Assembly (NCBI GenBank): GCA_018296165.2
Contig: JACKQL020000001.1
Span: 186,001-250,000 of the forward strand
Direction of reading: 5' to 3'
From: Termitomyces sp. T153
Taxonomy: Eukaryota; Basidiomycota; Agaricomycetes; Agaricales; Lyophyllaceae
Length of the DNA stretch: 64,000 bases
Position numbers and translations under genes: made by a program. Positions 43,273 to 55,961 of the stretch are shown in pieces; the stretch's first letter is position 1, and each line of letters opens with the position of its first letter. The notes beneath the pieces were generated by a model. That model worked only from the letters and a program-made list of their open reading frames with translations, was not told the origin of the DNA and made no database searches.

Positions 43273-45625
43273 GAGCACTTTCGATCATTCCATTCGCTAT
43301 GCGCTATGGTCCATGTAAAACTCACAATTCTGATGGGTGAAGATAGAGGCTGCGATTTGATATGAGTAGATGTGCTGGACTGTAATTTGAGGTCTCATTA
43401 ACGATTTATCCATCAACATATCACGCAAAGCAAACGACGCTCACGTTGTGGGTAAACACACGGAGAGAAGGGAAATATAAGAAGGGCAAGCAGAAGGATA
43501 GTGGCCGTTGTTAAAGGAAGAGTGGAGAGCAGCTTTGACCTACAAAATATATCCCAATTAGGAAACACTTACAATTGTTTTTATTTAAACCTTCTCGCAT
43601 TGACCCGGCGGCGCTCATGCATCATGACTCCCTACAACACACTTTTATTCTCTTCGCGCCTTTATCCTGCAATAGCTGCGAAGATCGATTCGACTCTCAA
43701 TTGTGGAAACGCTTTCCGTGCTCACTGGGATTGACATGACAACGAAACCGGAAATACCAATTTCCATCAAGTTTGACCCGAACGAATTGTTGTACTGTCA
43801 TCAATCCCTAGTAATAATGGGCGCATATTGTCATTGTTGATATCATTTCGGGCATCCTCCTCTGCCTTCTGGGAAATGTTCCTGCTGGATACTTCTCAGC
43901 ATGCCGGTAATACTCAAATTTCGCGGAATAGTTACCCTATATACACTTCGATAACCTGAAGAGCTTCTAGAAACGAAGGGCGAGTCATCTTAGAGATTAG
44001 ACGCCGCAATTGACACTATCGACAGTGAGTTCGAAGTCATATAAGCTCCTCTACGCTTGACTACCTGATCCAAGTTAATGCAAAGTTAATGTATAATACC
44101 TTCAAGCACCTGACCTCACGAGGATGAACTACCGATCATTATGCTCAAGCTTAGACACTTGTCTTGGCTCCGGGAAGCTCCCGTTCGTCCAGAAAATGGC
44201 CAAATTGGTCCAAATATAACATATTTTAGGCCGCGGAACGGAAAATTCGAAATTTTTGTTCGAGGGATGGCGTGCTCATTGGTTACCGGACGGCAGGAGA
44301 TCGTGCTCCATGGAGCCCCGCACCGAACTTTTCAAGATATACAACCCCACGCTCATCGCTGGCTTCCTCGAGAAAGATAAAAATAATGACATATCAATGC
44401 AGAAAAGAGAGCAAAAAGAGGGATTGGTTATCATCACACTAAAAGAGGTACCCAATGCTCATTGGTTATCATTGACACGCCGCGAAGTGGCCAAAAAGTT
44501 GCTTAAATTTATGATACGCATTCCTGCGTGGAAACAGGACATGTGGAAGAGCTGTATTTGTTTTTCGTAGAGTCTTCCAAAAATCTAATTTGTGACGCGT
44601 TTCTGCATCACGTGTGGTGGAAAATCTGTCACGTGAAAAAGACTTTTGTCCAGAATCGAGTATTCGAGGCCCGAAATATAGCGTATTTCGGGTGTATTTA
44701 AGGTTATTCAGGTGGATTTAAGGCCGAAATTTTGGACAAACGTATAGGCCTATGGAGCCTGGGCCTTAACCGAAGCAGGTGCATACGACGCGAAGCGGCT
44801 TTTTATATGGCCTGGTTAGAACAGTCCCATTAGAATTAGATGACACAATGGTAGCGCCATCTGATTACCAGTTCGCACATCCAATTTGGCAGCGGTTAGC
44901 TTGTGTGAGAGCGACTGAAAGGGTTCCAAAGTGGACCGGTGAGCCATGGGGGCGAGCTGTTATGAGTGTTCCAAAACAGATGGTGAAGAAGATCTACATA
45001 CTTACGCTAATTAGTAGCTATGGTCGCATCTGTTATGACACGCCTAGACTGGAATCGCAATTCCCGGCAATGTACATTTCATTACTTATCAAGTGGTGAC
45101 TATGTACATCGATTTGGGTGTTCAGCCGGGACTTGCAGTGGATGGCGTAAGTGATCAACTTAGGTCCACGATCTTACAATGGGTGGATACGTGAGGATAA
45201 TTTGTTTCACGATCTATGTATGAGTCCTACTGGTTGTAAGCCCGCGGACTGTGAGATATTTGATTGACCTTGTATCTCTCATATTCGTGGGATCCATATC
45301 AATACACAGGACGGTTGAACTTTGGATGAGCGTCTATCTATTGTTATACTGGTGTGGGCACTTGTTCAACCATATAAAAACATGATCTTTAAGTTGCTAG
45401 ATATCATTATGTGCGCATTGACATCATAAACTGATAATGAATTCATTAGTACATACCAAGCTAATGACCAAAAAACTGTTTACCGTACAGCGAAGATGAA
45501 TGGATGGATGATAATACACGAGTGGCCTCGAATGCCAGACCCACTTTCTCGCACCGGGTCGAATAAGTTATCATACGAACAAAAGAAAGGATGTAGATTA
45601 CATGAAAACAATATCGGCCCGCAAA
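43273..45625. other. 2.35-kb repeat-like region between PP2C paralogues
   Basis: No gene is supported. The frames at 44141-44570 overlap one another and lack family blocks. Two imperfect inverted arms, CGTTCGTCCAGAAAATGGCC (44182-44201) and the complement of 44722-44742, bracket 0.56 kb. The word TGCTCATTGGTTA occurs twice, near 44274 and 44456. This looks like an old non-autonomous DNA element, but target duplications were not found. Confidence 0.35.
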
Positions 45626-47000
45626 CTACGTCCCCTTCGCAAAGTTCAAACGCACTACCAGTGCAGTCACATTATCGTGGGTATCATTCTTCAGAGCAAG
45701 ATCGAGAAGCATTTTGCTAGCGACTTGGGGATCCTGGACATTTCGGATGAGGTCAATCGCTTCTTGATCTTCGACTACGTCCCAGAGCTGATGCGAAAGG
45801 TGTTAGTGATCTAGGCGGTTTAACTAATGAACATGCACCAACCCCATCACAGGCTATAATGAAGAATTCATCGGTGTCACTGAGATCCGTTTTCGTCAAA
45901 TGCGGCGTCCCAATGACAAATTTTTTGATCGAGTAACCTTGTTGAGACTCATGATCTCCTAGACTTCGCGTCACATTTAATTGGCCAAGTATACGCCCTC
46001 GCCAGAAGACACCTTTAAGTCCTCTCACTCGGTTGAACTCGGGTTTATCAGAGACCTTATGATCGTACGTCAAACGCTCAGCCTTGCCATCTCTGCATAA
46101 CACAATACGGGTGTCCCCGGCATTGGCACAATATAGAACACGTCGAGCCGAGACGGGCGAAATAACAGCGGGGATCTTTGGAGGGGGAGTATCTGGTTTA
46201 GGAGAATTAGGTTTATAATATTCCAGAAAGGCTGGAGATGAAGAAGGCGCGAAAGGTTGGAACCCATCAGGGTCCTCGAGTCTCAGGAAGGCAATAGCAG
46301 CTGTACATCCTGACGCTGCCCAGTTTGCGGACTTTATCGATTGTGCGGAGAGTTCATCGTCCATCGATTTGAACATAGCTTCCATTATATCTGGATTAAT
46401 GGGTGCATTTGGTTTTTCGTGTATTTGCTGAAGAAGGTGCTATGAAGGATACATGCGATGTTAGGGAAGATCTGAATATTCATAGATGCGACATTTGCCA
46501 CAGGTACAAGCTTTACTTTACCTTGTGAAATTCGCCACCAGCCCACTCAGCAGCGAGTTTGTTGCCATGTCCATCGAAGATCGCGAAAAGACCCTGGCCA
46601 CGAATTGAGTCGAAATCATAGACAAAACCATGACTGTCCTCCATGGTCGATCTGTGACCTATGCTGTGGGAGACGCCGAGGTGATATGACGTCGGTCTCG
46701 ATGGAAGTTGGTTCAGGATCTGAAAGAGGCATCGTCAGTCATTATAAACCACTCAGAGCTTAGTGAATCACAAACTCCATAAGTATCGCAATCGTTGGCA
46801 GTCGTGATAGTTTCAACTACGGCATCGGGATGTTCACTGAAATAAGTACTGTTGGAGTTCAGAGGCTCAGAATGTGGCAAAAGAGACGTACAGTGGGGTG
46901 ACCTTTTCATTGGGTGTCGAGGGGTCTATTCAGATTTAAACGTCTGTGTACAATATTTCTGCAAGGAGTTCTTACATCTAACGTCGTCTCCGGGATCCAT
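45626..47000 (-). CDS. Protein phosphatase 2C, paralogue 2
   Basis: Paralogue of the gene at 41831-43272, same strand. ATG at 47000 gives MDPGDDVR. Exon joins then give TPNEKVTPLEHPDAVVETIT, DTYG|ILNQLPSR at the same intron site as paralogue 1, GHRSTMEDSHGFVYDFDS, GLFAIFDGHGNKLAAEWAGG, GCTAAIAFLRLEDPDG, CANAGDTRIVLCRDGKAERL, YDHKVSDKPEFNRV, NVTRSLGDHESQQGYSIKKF, CDGVWDVVEDQEA and HDNVTALVVRL, with the stop at 45626. All metal-ligand motifs are kept, so it should be active. The long Ser-rich insert of paralogue 1 is replaced by a short Pro-rich one (KPNSPKPDTPPPKIP). Seven or so introns. Confidence 0.85.
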
Positions 47001-47429
47001 AGTGTGTAGAAAGAATTGAAGATCTGATTGAGCACTCCTTATAAATCGTGGGCTATGGTGTACACGTAGTAAGTAGAGGAACAACGTAAAAAGATCCTGC
47101 TATATTGCTGTGCAATCATTATACGAGAATGGGCAAGCGCGCAGCGAAAAGGGCGATTTCAAGAGACCCAGACATTGGAATACATATCGAAAGGAATGAA
47201 GGTGTGGCAACTTACGAGATAAACGAACTGGATTTATTGTGAAAGGCTGTGGTGGACCACAAGCAAGTCGATGGAGATCATTTGCACAGCGGCGCAGCTG
47301 TCAAACGCGATCCCACACTCGTCATCGACTCTGCCTCGGCATCCGCCGTGCCGTGTGCGATAATCCGAAAGATATCGACGCATCATCTAGTTCGACTCTC
47401 CCTCCAACGAGCGTCTTTGAGGCAAGTGC
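47001..47429. promoter_or_regulatory. Divergent region between PP2C paralogue 2 and the BZW/5MP gene
   Basis: 429 bp between start codons. No motif recognised. Confidence 0.4.
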
Positions 47430-49068
47430 ATGTCTCAGCAATCAGCCGCTTCCAAGCCTTCGCTTTCTGGTGTCAGAATCAAAGCAAGGAAAGGCGCTGT
47501 AAAAGCACAGGCTAAGCACGAGCCAACAGGTTAGTCACCTCTTTTAAATCAGTCCAATGCACCTCCTAATGTTCTTCGTAGTTTTCAGAGATCAGCTCTA
47601 CAAACACCTTGAAACTGTTCCTGAAGGAGATTTTGACTCATTTGCCACACAACTCGCACAGGCTGGCGCTCAACTTGAATTTCTCAAATATGCAGACGGA
47701 CTTTTCGAAATCATACTCGTTGGTGGTCTCCTCCAACCAGGCGGCAGCTACGTCGATGACGGCGCTCCAGTATCGCCATTCACGATATTCAACGCAAAGG
47801 AGCCCGTTCAGGTAGACGAGATGAAGAAGTATATCGAGGTCCTCAACAAACTCATCAGAAGGTACAAGAATATTTTCAAACGTTTTTGTCACCTCAAACC
47901 TTCATATGGTCCAGGTATAAATATCTTCAAAAACCTCTGGAAGAGATCTCTCTTCCCACCCTTCTCCAGTATATCAATCGTTGGTCCCCAGCCCAACGTG
48001 ACAAACTATCTATCGCAGTCGGTCTCTTGATCTCTCAAGGACTCGCCAGTGCATCATGCCTCTCGAGTTTGAGCAAAGATCATCTGGTTAAAAATGGTCA
48101 GCGGCATTCCCAGGCTCTGAAGCTCTCTGATTTCACGACGCATCCCTTTGGCAGACGTGTCGATTAATGTCCTGACCCTCATCTTCCGCGCGTACCTTGT
48201 CGACCAGTCCATGGAGCACCTTTCTGCTACCCTCAAGCGCGGTGGGATCAAGAATCTTTTGGAATTCTTCCCACCCAACAGACGGGAAGGCAAGATTCTG
48301 GACGAGCACTTCAGGAAAGGAGGCCTTCCCCAGGTTGCGGATTGGTGGTCGAAGAAACAGTACGCTGGCATCAAAGCTGAGCTCGTGAAAGAACTTACAG
48401 ATATGTGTGAGCGAGAGGAAACTACGGATCAAGTGAGCTGGAATGATCTATGTATGTTTTGCTGCCGCTCAGACATGTTGTCAGATCGTTACAGCGATTA
48501 AGGCGCGTCAAGAGGAGACACCGCTCCCCGAGATGGAGCTCGTCGGATGTATCTGGCAGGGCGTGATGGCTTCCGTGGATTGGAGTACCCGCCCTGATCA
48601 AATTGAAGGCCTTGCTCTTCGTGAAGTTGGGGTAAGCAATGTTTTGTCTTGCCGCTCTCGCTGATTCGACGATTTCCACAGAAATATGCTCCCGTCCTTG
48701 AGCCGTTCTGCAACGGCGCCAAAACAGAAGTCTCTCTGATCAATGTAGTACAGGTATATTGTTATGAAGACACTCGTATCATCAAGGCATTCCCTCAGAT
48801 CCTGAAGGTTCGTCGTTTCCCTTGTTTAGTCGCAGTTTGTCATAACGCATTTCTAGGTCTTGTATAACAAGGATTGCATTTCTGATCAGGCGATCATATA
48901 CTGGCATCAGAAGGGCTCTAAACCCCAGGGTAGACAGCACTTCTTGAAAAGCACCGAGCCCTTGGTCAAAGTGAGACCATCTATCGCTCTTATCGACGCG
49001 TGCAATAACGGGTCTTTTTTTTTCAGTTCTTGCAGGAACAAGAGACCGATTCGGAAGAGGAAGAATAA
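47430..49068 (+). CDS. eIF5-mimic / BZW-type translation regulator with W2 domain
   Basis: Members (BZW1/2, 5MP, Krasavietz) bind eIF2 and eIF3 and oppose eIF5, which tightens start-codon choice. ATG at 47430 gives MSQQSAASKPSLSGVRIKAR, then VFRDQLYKHLETVPEGDFDS. The MIF4G/HEAT part includes LEFLKYADGLFEIILVGGLL and RWSPAQRDKLSIAVGLLIS. Next come LSATLKRGGIKNLLEFFPPN and LPQVADWWSKKQYAGIKAEL. The C-terminal W2 domain runs over VGCIWQGVMASVDWSTRPDQ, LEPFCNGAKTEVSLINVVQV and AIIYWHQKGSKPQGRQHFLK, closing with the acidic aromatic box LVKFLQEQETDSEEEE at 49068. The final exon follows a pure T-run acceptor at 49015-49026. Length matches the family. Confidence 0.92.
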
Positions 49069-49342
49069 AGGACTCGTTGCCTGTTACTTGTGATGAGATC
49101 TCAACTTCACCGATTCATTGTTCCCTGAGTTTCTCGGTCCTAATGACAATTTCGCTTTCGCATACAGAAGAGATTATTCGAAAGTGGCAGACTAATAATA
49201 CATTGAGGGGCCGTAGATCATCCTACAGATATAAGACGAAAACATAGCGATGGAGGGATTACACAACACAAATTTTTTTACATATCAGGTACTGATCGTA
49301 GAAATAAAACGGGTAGGATATACAGTACAGCTCAAAAAAAAC

Positions 49343-52300
49343 TCACCAAGCTTCGGGCATGGGAGTGAAATCGCCCGTCCAGCCGTTACCACCATTCATT
49401 CGAAGAAAGATGCCATCAGAGCCATTTACAGGGAGCCCGAGATCATCGAGGCTCTGTTGAGCAGAAAGAATATCAGACTATGTGTTGGTTGCATCAGACG
49501 CTGGTCATATTACCTTCTCTTGCAACCATAGGGGGATTGCTGATGGACTGAAGCATCCTCGATCGGAGACGAAGCCGAGCTCTTCCATGGTGATAGGAGG
49601 GGGCATAGTAGGGTCGACGTTGAAGGGGGATGGAACTATCAACTCTTGCGCGAATGGTGGCGGAGGCATGACTGGCATTGTAGGCATCGGAACAGGTGTT
49701 GTGATTCCTTGTTGTCGATCCCGTTCAGCGAGTTTTCGGCGAAGGTTCGCCAACATGATCCGAAGGGTCAAGGCATAACTAGAGATTATGATTGAAGGAT
49801 TGATTGATGCTTTTTTTTTGATACGTACCGTTCTGCTGCTACCTCGGAGAGTAGTTGTGCGAGTTGCTCGACCTGGCCGATAATAGCAGGCAAATCTACA
49901 TCGTCAGGGAAAATGCTAGCCATTTTGAGTAAGAATAGGCCAGAAAAGGCGGCTGTGACAAGGCTGTCGTGAACAGCGTAACGAAGGGCAGCACTGCCGA
50001 GTACGACTGTCAAAAAAAATTCACAGTAAGAACATTTTAGGACGGACCGATATTCTGATGACGTCAGAAAAACAGATAAACAGTGAGATGCTGCATCTCT
50101 CGCCTGGAAAGCCAGTTCGCGTTGATCGAAGTTCATCTTGTCCCAGGCGACGCCACGAAGCGTGACACACAGGACCCAAAGCTTAGCATACTGAAGCTCT
50201 CCAGCAAGGATCTTCCTAAGTAAGGCATCTTGATCCATGCTTTGGCCTGATGGCATCACGGGTCAGAAGGAAGAAGGGTCCATTTGAATTGAGCCTACGA
50301 TGCAGGTCGTCGCAATCTTGCCACCATTTTTCCAGTGCTGCCATTGCCCGACGGATGAAGGACAGCGTGTTGTGGTTTACCTGACCACCAAGCGGGACAA
50401 GAGTCTCGTAAATCTGGGCTGTGATAGGCAAAGTGAGCTCAGTGTGACACAGGATTTTAAAGGCAGTGATACTTTTTTGAGCAATAAGTTCGACCTGTGA
50501 AATCAGGCGCACATCTGTTGGCGACGCCATGGGATGATTAAGCAGGATCCGACAATGACGAATAGTGTTTTCATCCCGGAGAACGATGGGACGACCAGTG
50601 CCAAGGCTCATTCTGTTGATATCCGTGAACATCGTGTCATAGATAAGGCATTCGGCTATACTCACTGATGATCAAACCAGTAAAGGCAAAGCCATATTCG
50701 TGCAGATACGACTGCGAAAGGGAATGAAGAACACTTACAGGCCATCGATTCCAAAGATTCTTACCAAGATCACGTTCTTCATCGGGTGTACGTTGCTTGC
50801 CAGAGTCATCCGCAAGCTTTTCCAATGCTCGATGAAGGCCAAGATCTAAAGCCATACGCATTGCATGGCCGCTCGGAAGCCATCCATTCGTGCTCCAAGC
50901 AGCAAGCAGTAACATTCCTTCGGACGGATATAAATGTGACGCAGTTGACATTATGCATGTATGGACGAACCTTGCACGGCCTCCTTTCGGACAACCGGTC
51001 CAAAAAGGGAGGAACGCGCTATACCTTGCGCCTCTTCCAGACATTTGTAGAAGGTTTGACTGAGAGGTCCATTTCCACTGCGTATCTTGCCGGCCACAGC
51101 CAGTATTGCATCGAAGGTCCAAGGAGTCCGTTCCATCAAGCTTTCATACGTATCGTACATCGGGTCGAACAACGGTATAAAAAGATGACATCCCGCAAAA
51201 AAGCTATGTAGTACAAGTATCAGTGTCAGGATACTGCGACAGTCAACGGCAGCTTTCGATTACATGTTATAAAGCTCCCTGGCCTCCGCATCGCTAACTA
51301 GGCCCTGTAAGATTAAGTGTTAAACGTTCATGTGATCAATCTTAATCATTGTACAGCGTACCTTTTCTACTACATGAGGAAAGGCATTACGAGGGATTGG
51401 CTCGGCTCTCTTGCGCTTCTTGACTCTGTTCATTCCATATTGGTTGATAAAGATGTTACGGGTAGGTGGAAAACGAACCGCGGTGGTTCAGCAGAGGGTG
51501 CCGCCGCCAACTCGGCGGCGGCGTTTGCTAGACCTTGCAATGCCTCTATCGGCGCGTTCAGAGTGGACCGAGGTAATGTGTCTTCTGATTCATCATCTGA
51601 GGATGGCGCAGTACTCGGCACGATTCCATAAGTGGCGTACTTGTGAGGCTAGGTGATAGATGTATTTGTCATCACGATAAGAAAAAGAACGAAGTCGACT
51701 GACAGGTGGAGCGAACCCAGGAAGAGGTGGAAAAGACTTGAGCTGGTCCACCGGGAGCTGTGGTGGACCCATGTTAAAGCCGTTGCGGGGTTGAGGCATG
51801 AAACCCGGGCCTTCACGGGAAGGACCTGCTCCGTTGTTGAAGATCTGCTGCTGACCCATTGCTTGCTGAGCTTGGATCGCAGAAAGGATTCTGTCTAATG
51901 ACGACTGCATCCCAATCATCTGGCTCTGCATGACCTTGGGGGAAGTCAGACTTTATTTGATCTTTGTTGAAAACCTCGCGAACCAAGTATTGTCCCTCAA
52001 GACGAGATAAGCGTCTGGTGTTTCACAATGAGGGAGAATTGGAAAAAATAGGTTGTAGAAAGTACATACTCGATACTCGGGCCATTGAGAATCTGAGGTT
52101 TCTTCTCTGGTTTCTCGTAAATGCAAGGAATGCCATTATGCGCACAACGTCGACAAGGAGCCTAAGACCGGGCCGGGGCGGGGGGAGGCGGGCCACAGTG
52201 AGCAAAGCGGGGCGAAAAGTCCGGCAAGCTGCTCTTACCTCTCCTTCACATCTGTTTTTCCCCTTCCTGCAAGCTGTACAGGCGCGGGCTCCTCTTTTCG

Positions 52301-52442
52301 GAATGTGCGGGACGACTTGGCTTGGGGCCGAGGGGGCCGGGAGAGGCTGTTCGAGTGGCCTGTTGACGGCGTCACTGCCTGTTCGTCTTCTCTTTGAAAT
52401 GCTCTCGGATTCGTTGGACAGGGAGGCTGGGCTGAGCGACAT
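49343..52442 (-). CDS. Zn2Cys6 transcription factor with fungal-specific middle domain
   Basis: ATG at 52442 gives MSLSPASLSNESESISKRRR. The binuclear zinc cluster spans an intron: RACTACRKGKNRCEGE joins APCRRCAHNGIPCIYEKPEK. A Gln/Gly-rich stretch follows, with SLDRILSAIQAQQAMGQQQ. The middle homology region starts at LVSDAEARELYNIFFAGCHL and FIPLFDPMYDTYESLMERTP. It continues with LLLAAWSTNGWLPSGHAMRM, ALDLGLHRALEKL, CLYWFDHQMSLGTGRPIVLR, and helices to LLSEVAAERYALTLRIMLAN. A Pro/Met-rich segment (MPTMPVMPPPPF) and a short C-terminus (MNGGNGWTGDFTPMPEAW) end at 49343. The target promoter set is unknown. An in-frame TTG further upstream is not used here as start. It is divergent from the MYND gene. 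Confidence 0.9.
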
Positions 52443-52666
52443 GATGGCTACGTCGGCAAGAGAGCTGTTTCCAGCCGACTGTGCGACCAAAAACCACCTT
52501 CAACCACAGACCCTGTGTCACGCATGTCACACATCACCTACACCTTGGGCTCTGTGCGGCTGGGACTGCTTGGACTTTCACGTCCATAGTCTACTTATAG
52601 CTACCCTTTTCTAGATGCCAATTCACAGCCCATTGTCTTTGTCAACGTCACCCAGGCTAGCCCACA
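52443..52666. promoter_or_regulatory. Divergent promoter between the Zn2Cys6 factor and MYND genes
   Basis: 224 bp between start codons, so a compact shared promoter. No named motif seen. Confidence 0.4.
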
Positions 52667-53906
52667 ATGTCATGTAAGTTGCGCGGAGATACATAGATCT
52701 CCATGTCCACAGGATACATATGTATTCTCAATTATATCGTTGGCCAGTTTGCACCAGCCTCTTAGCGTCACGGATTGTGTATGCCACTCAACGCGATGAA
52801 ATTGTGCAGCTCAAGAGCTCCAAGAGTTCAGAGGTCAAAGGACATCTCACAGACCACGTGTACTCCGCTCCTCGTGTCAACGCGCCCTCAAGTCCTCGTG
52901 AACACGCTTCTTCGGACCGCTCATCCATGTCTGCGGAACATTCGAAAACATCACATTGGAAAGGCCAATCGCGTGTCCAGAAGTGCTGTCACTGGTGTGC
53001 GAAAAAGCAAGAGTCAAAGCCTTTTCAAGCGTGTTCTCGGTGCAAAGAGGTTAGCTTAAACTCCTCCGAAAGATGTACCATCACGGCGGATTAACATCAC
53101 TGTTTACAACGCTAACAGGTGATCTACTGTGTTAGGCATCTCCTAATTTCACCGTCCAATCATCTTTTGAAGCTGAGCAATAGAGCAAAGAATGCCAAGT
53201 TGCCAGTTGGCCCCACCACAAGGTAAGAATAATATCCCTGTTGAAGTATTTACAACGTATCCTTTCAATGAGATTAGCCTTCCTGCAACTATAATGCGCA
53301 AAATAAGGAGGCTCTCCAAGCTAATCCAGATGTTGCCAACAACATTGCTGTCTTCAAGAAATGGTATCACCCTTTTCTTTCCTCCTAACAAGCGAGTACT
53401 AGATAATTCCTTTTTGAAGGCATGGCTCACATGTCCCTGCACTCCGCCACGCCATAATCTGTGCACTCGATCTCGGTAATCACCCTTCCAGGGTGAATGA
53501 TGGCGTCCTTTATCTGGAATTGACGTTCAAACGCAACCATGAAAAGTTGCCTCCAAATCAGAAGTATGAACCCGTAAAGGGGTGCATATACTCCATGGAC
53601 GAGATTCTTGAGATGATCGGTGATCAACTTTCTGTTCGCTGATAACTATTTCGCTGAATCATAGTTACCTTACTGTTCTCAGGTCGTCAAGGGGGTTCCA
53701 GCATAATTGAATCTACTAAACAGAATAGTGATTTCATGAAAGAGAAGGGAGGCTTAGGAATCGGGATGATAATGCTACAGGCTCATGACTTCTGTGACAT
53801 TGTTAAGGTTACCCTTCCTACTCCTGCGGCCGCAAAAGCAGCACAAGAGACTGATGATTGGGGAGACAACTGGGTAGAAGGTTTGCGTCTGGCTGTGTCT
53901 CTGTAG
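52667..53906 (+). CDS. MYND zinc-finger protein
   Basis: ATG at 52667 gives MS and then an intron to SSRIVYATQRDEIVQLKSS. The MYND finger is built from three exons: KCCHWCAKKQESKPFQACSR joined to CKEVIYC, then SKECQVASWPHHK, giving the C-x2-C, C-x2-C, C-x3-C and H-x3 pattern (the final ligand is not obvious). Downstream blocks EALQANPDVANNIAVFKKW, HGSHVPALRHAIICALDLGN and LTFKRNHEKLPPNQK are those of the basidiomycete MYND family that often binds partner proteins. The last exon ends WGDNWVEGLRLAVSL at 53906. A GTGATC donor near 53620 is needed to avoid an early stop. No catalytic domain is visible. Confidence 0.7.
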
Positions 53907-54022
53907 ACGTCCTATCCCAGACAAAGCGGTATGGATCTGGCATTTGAAAGCTCATCTCCACGATCTAGCGTACTTCATCCAACTCTAGAATACACTTGAT
54001 TAATGCTCAAGAGGATACCTAC

Positions 54023-55075
54023 TTAGGAAATGTCTTCATATTCCTCGTCGATCTCCAAGAACCTACGAATCTCAGCCGGATCAACGCCATTCTGCCGAAC
54101 GAAATATGACAATAGCGTCCCATAATTGTCTATAGCGGAATGCAATATGAGGATAATTCTGCCCTTGTGATGCACAACAAACACACCTGTCCAACGCAAC
54201 GCAGCTTCCTTTGCGAGAAATACAGCTCTTTTCTTCTCTTCTATCTTCACAGGATCACAGTCTCCGTAGGCGCTGAGCTCCTTTTCGAGCGTCACTACCT
54301 GCCTTCGAAGATCGGCCAATCTCGCAAGAGAATTGGAACGTGATTCCTTATCACCAGTCAGCCAAGCTACTTTCAACGACAATTTGGTCTTTACGGATTG
54401 TGTTCTCGCAGAACGTTCCACTCTGATGCTTTCCTTAACTTCAGTGAGCTGTTTTTGCTGGCTTTCCCGGAGTTCTTGGGCCTTCGCTAAACGGGCTTGA
54501 ACCTTGTTGCGGTCTGAGTACTGACTGGTACATCAACTTCATTGAAACTTTATACTTACCATCACTCCCCGCTGAGATGGAAAACTCCAATAGACTTGTG
54601 ATACCGATGAGCAACACCGCATATATCTAGCATTTCGTTGCTTACAGTTCGATGAACCAATTTTATCTCCTTGGACCAACCCATCGTCTATCAGAGATTG
54701 CAGGATTTCTTTGACGCTTTGAGAAACTGTAAAAATTCTTATACCCCTGTATCCGCTCGTTGCATGATGTACGTTACCTATGCCCTTCATTTTCGGCCCT
54801 AGCTTCTCGAGTTCCTTCAACTTCAAGGGTATCAGTAGTCCGCGCTATTTAGGCGGGTTTCAGCTTGATCTCCTTACTTGATAAAAGTCTTTCTATGTTC
54901 GGGATGTCATGTTCATTTCCAGTCGTAATACGAGAGTCCAGTCTCTTCCATACCGTCTCATGAAATATCTCCAATAGTCTGACGCGTTTTTCTTCAACTG
55001 ATAGACCTCTAGGAGCCTACAAAGTTCGGTCAAAGATCGCGTGTAGATAATAACTGGCTTACCATTGCGCGGTGA
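54023..55075 (-). CDS. MND1: Meiotic nuclear division protein 1
   Basis: Partner of Hop2 that helps Dmc1/Rad51 strand invasion in meiosis. The first exon is only the ATG (55073-55075) followed by GTAAGC. Exon 2 gives APRGLSVEEKRVRLLEIFHE, and a 15-nt microexon gives KDFYQ. Next come LKELEKLGPKMKGI, VSQSVKEILQSLIDDGLVQG, DKIGSSNFYWSFPSQRGVM (the winged-helix and conserved YWSFP), and a long coiled coil (RNKVQARLAKAQELRESQQK, LADLRRQVVTLEKELSAYGD). The end is EAALRWT spliced to DNYGTLLSYFVRQNGVDPAE and EEYEDIS at 54023. Order and length match human and yeast Mnd1. Splicing of the microexon may be the control point, since other fungi regulate MND1 splicing. Confidence 0.9.
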
Positions 55076-55961
55076 GGAATGTGAGAAGGGATTGTGATCG
55101 TGCAATTTAAAATGTTAAAGGATTCCCGGCTACGACGCGCGGTGAATGGGACGCGTTCGTATCATGATCACATGTTTTGATCGAACAGTGCCAGATCCGC
55201 CGCCCTTGCGCGGGTGTTGAAAAGCTTGAAGTTGGCTTAGAGCTTTTTAGACAGCTTTTGTGTTCATTCCCCCATAGACCTTTGATCAATCCCTTTATGC
55301 TACATGCATTCTGATTGCGCAATTTTCAGAGCTAGAATGTCCCGCAACAACATATCCCTGCACGCAAATTGTCCTGTGTCTGTAATCGCTCTTTTCATCG
55401 ATGGAACTTTGTTTTCTTACATGTTTAAGGAAAATTAACCTTCATTAGTGTCTCAAGCCACCCGCTCATAGTCCAGCTATATCTATATCCTCGTATTATT
55501 ATTTTTGGTAGCCAGAAACTTTGGAGCCTTTGGGACTGTGATGCCGTCGCGTAACTCAAAAAGAGGTTAAGTATGATATCGATAATGGAACATGATGAAT
55601 TTGTAAACCGAGCCCCCATAAGCACCCTCCAACAATGCGCTTGGTGATCCATACGAACATCGTATGCTGGAGCTAATTGTTGATTGGCTACCTCGGGTGA
55701 TATCTTGCGGGCTGCATCCTGTGATAGCTCCAGCCAAGCTCTACTAGTATTTTAGAAGGAACTACGATTCAATATTGCCTTTGACTGGGAAGGAGGATGG
55801 AAAAAAAGGGGTACGTTCCAAGGTTCAGGAAATTTGACAAGTAGCCAGAGTCAGGTGGATTTACACTGAAGGCAATGTAGATCTTCCATTCTCACATTTT
55901 TTCACAAGTCGTTCTTCCATCCGAGAATCTCGGTCTTGAGTCAGGCGGAATAACCTCCCGC
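55076..55961. other. Intergenic region upstream of MND1
   Basis: About 0.9 kb with the MND1 promoter at the left. No gene chain or repeat found. Confidence 0.4.

Noticed and set aside
44141..44570. Two overlapping plus-strand frames
   Set aside because: No family blocks, no credible splice chain, and they lie in repeat-like DNA.
53880..53906. A 26-nt intron near the end of the MYND gene that would extend the protein to VLSQTKRYGSGI
   Set aside because: Too short for a spliceosomal intron in this gene set; I ended the gene at the in-frame stop instead.
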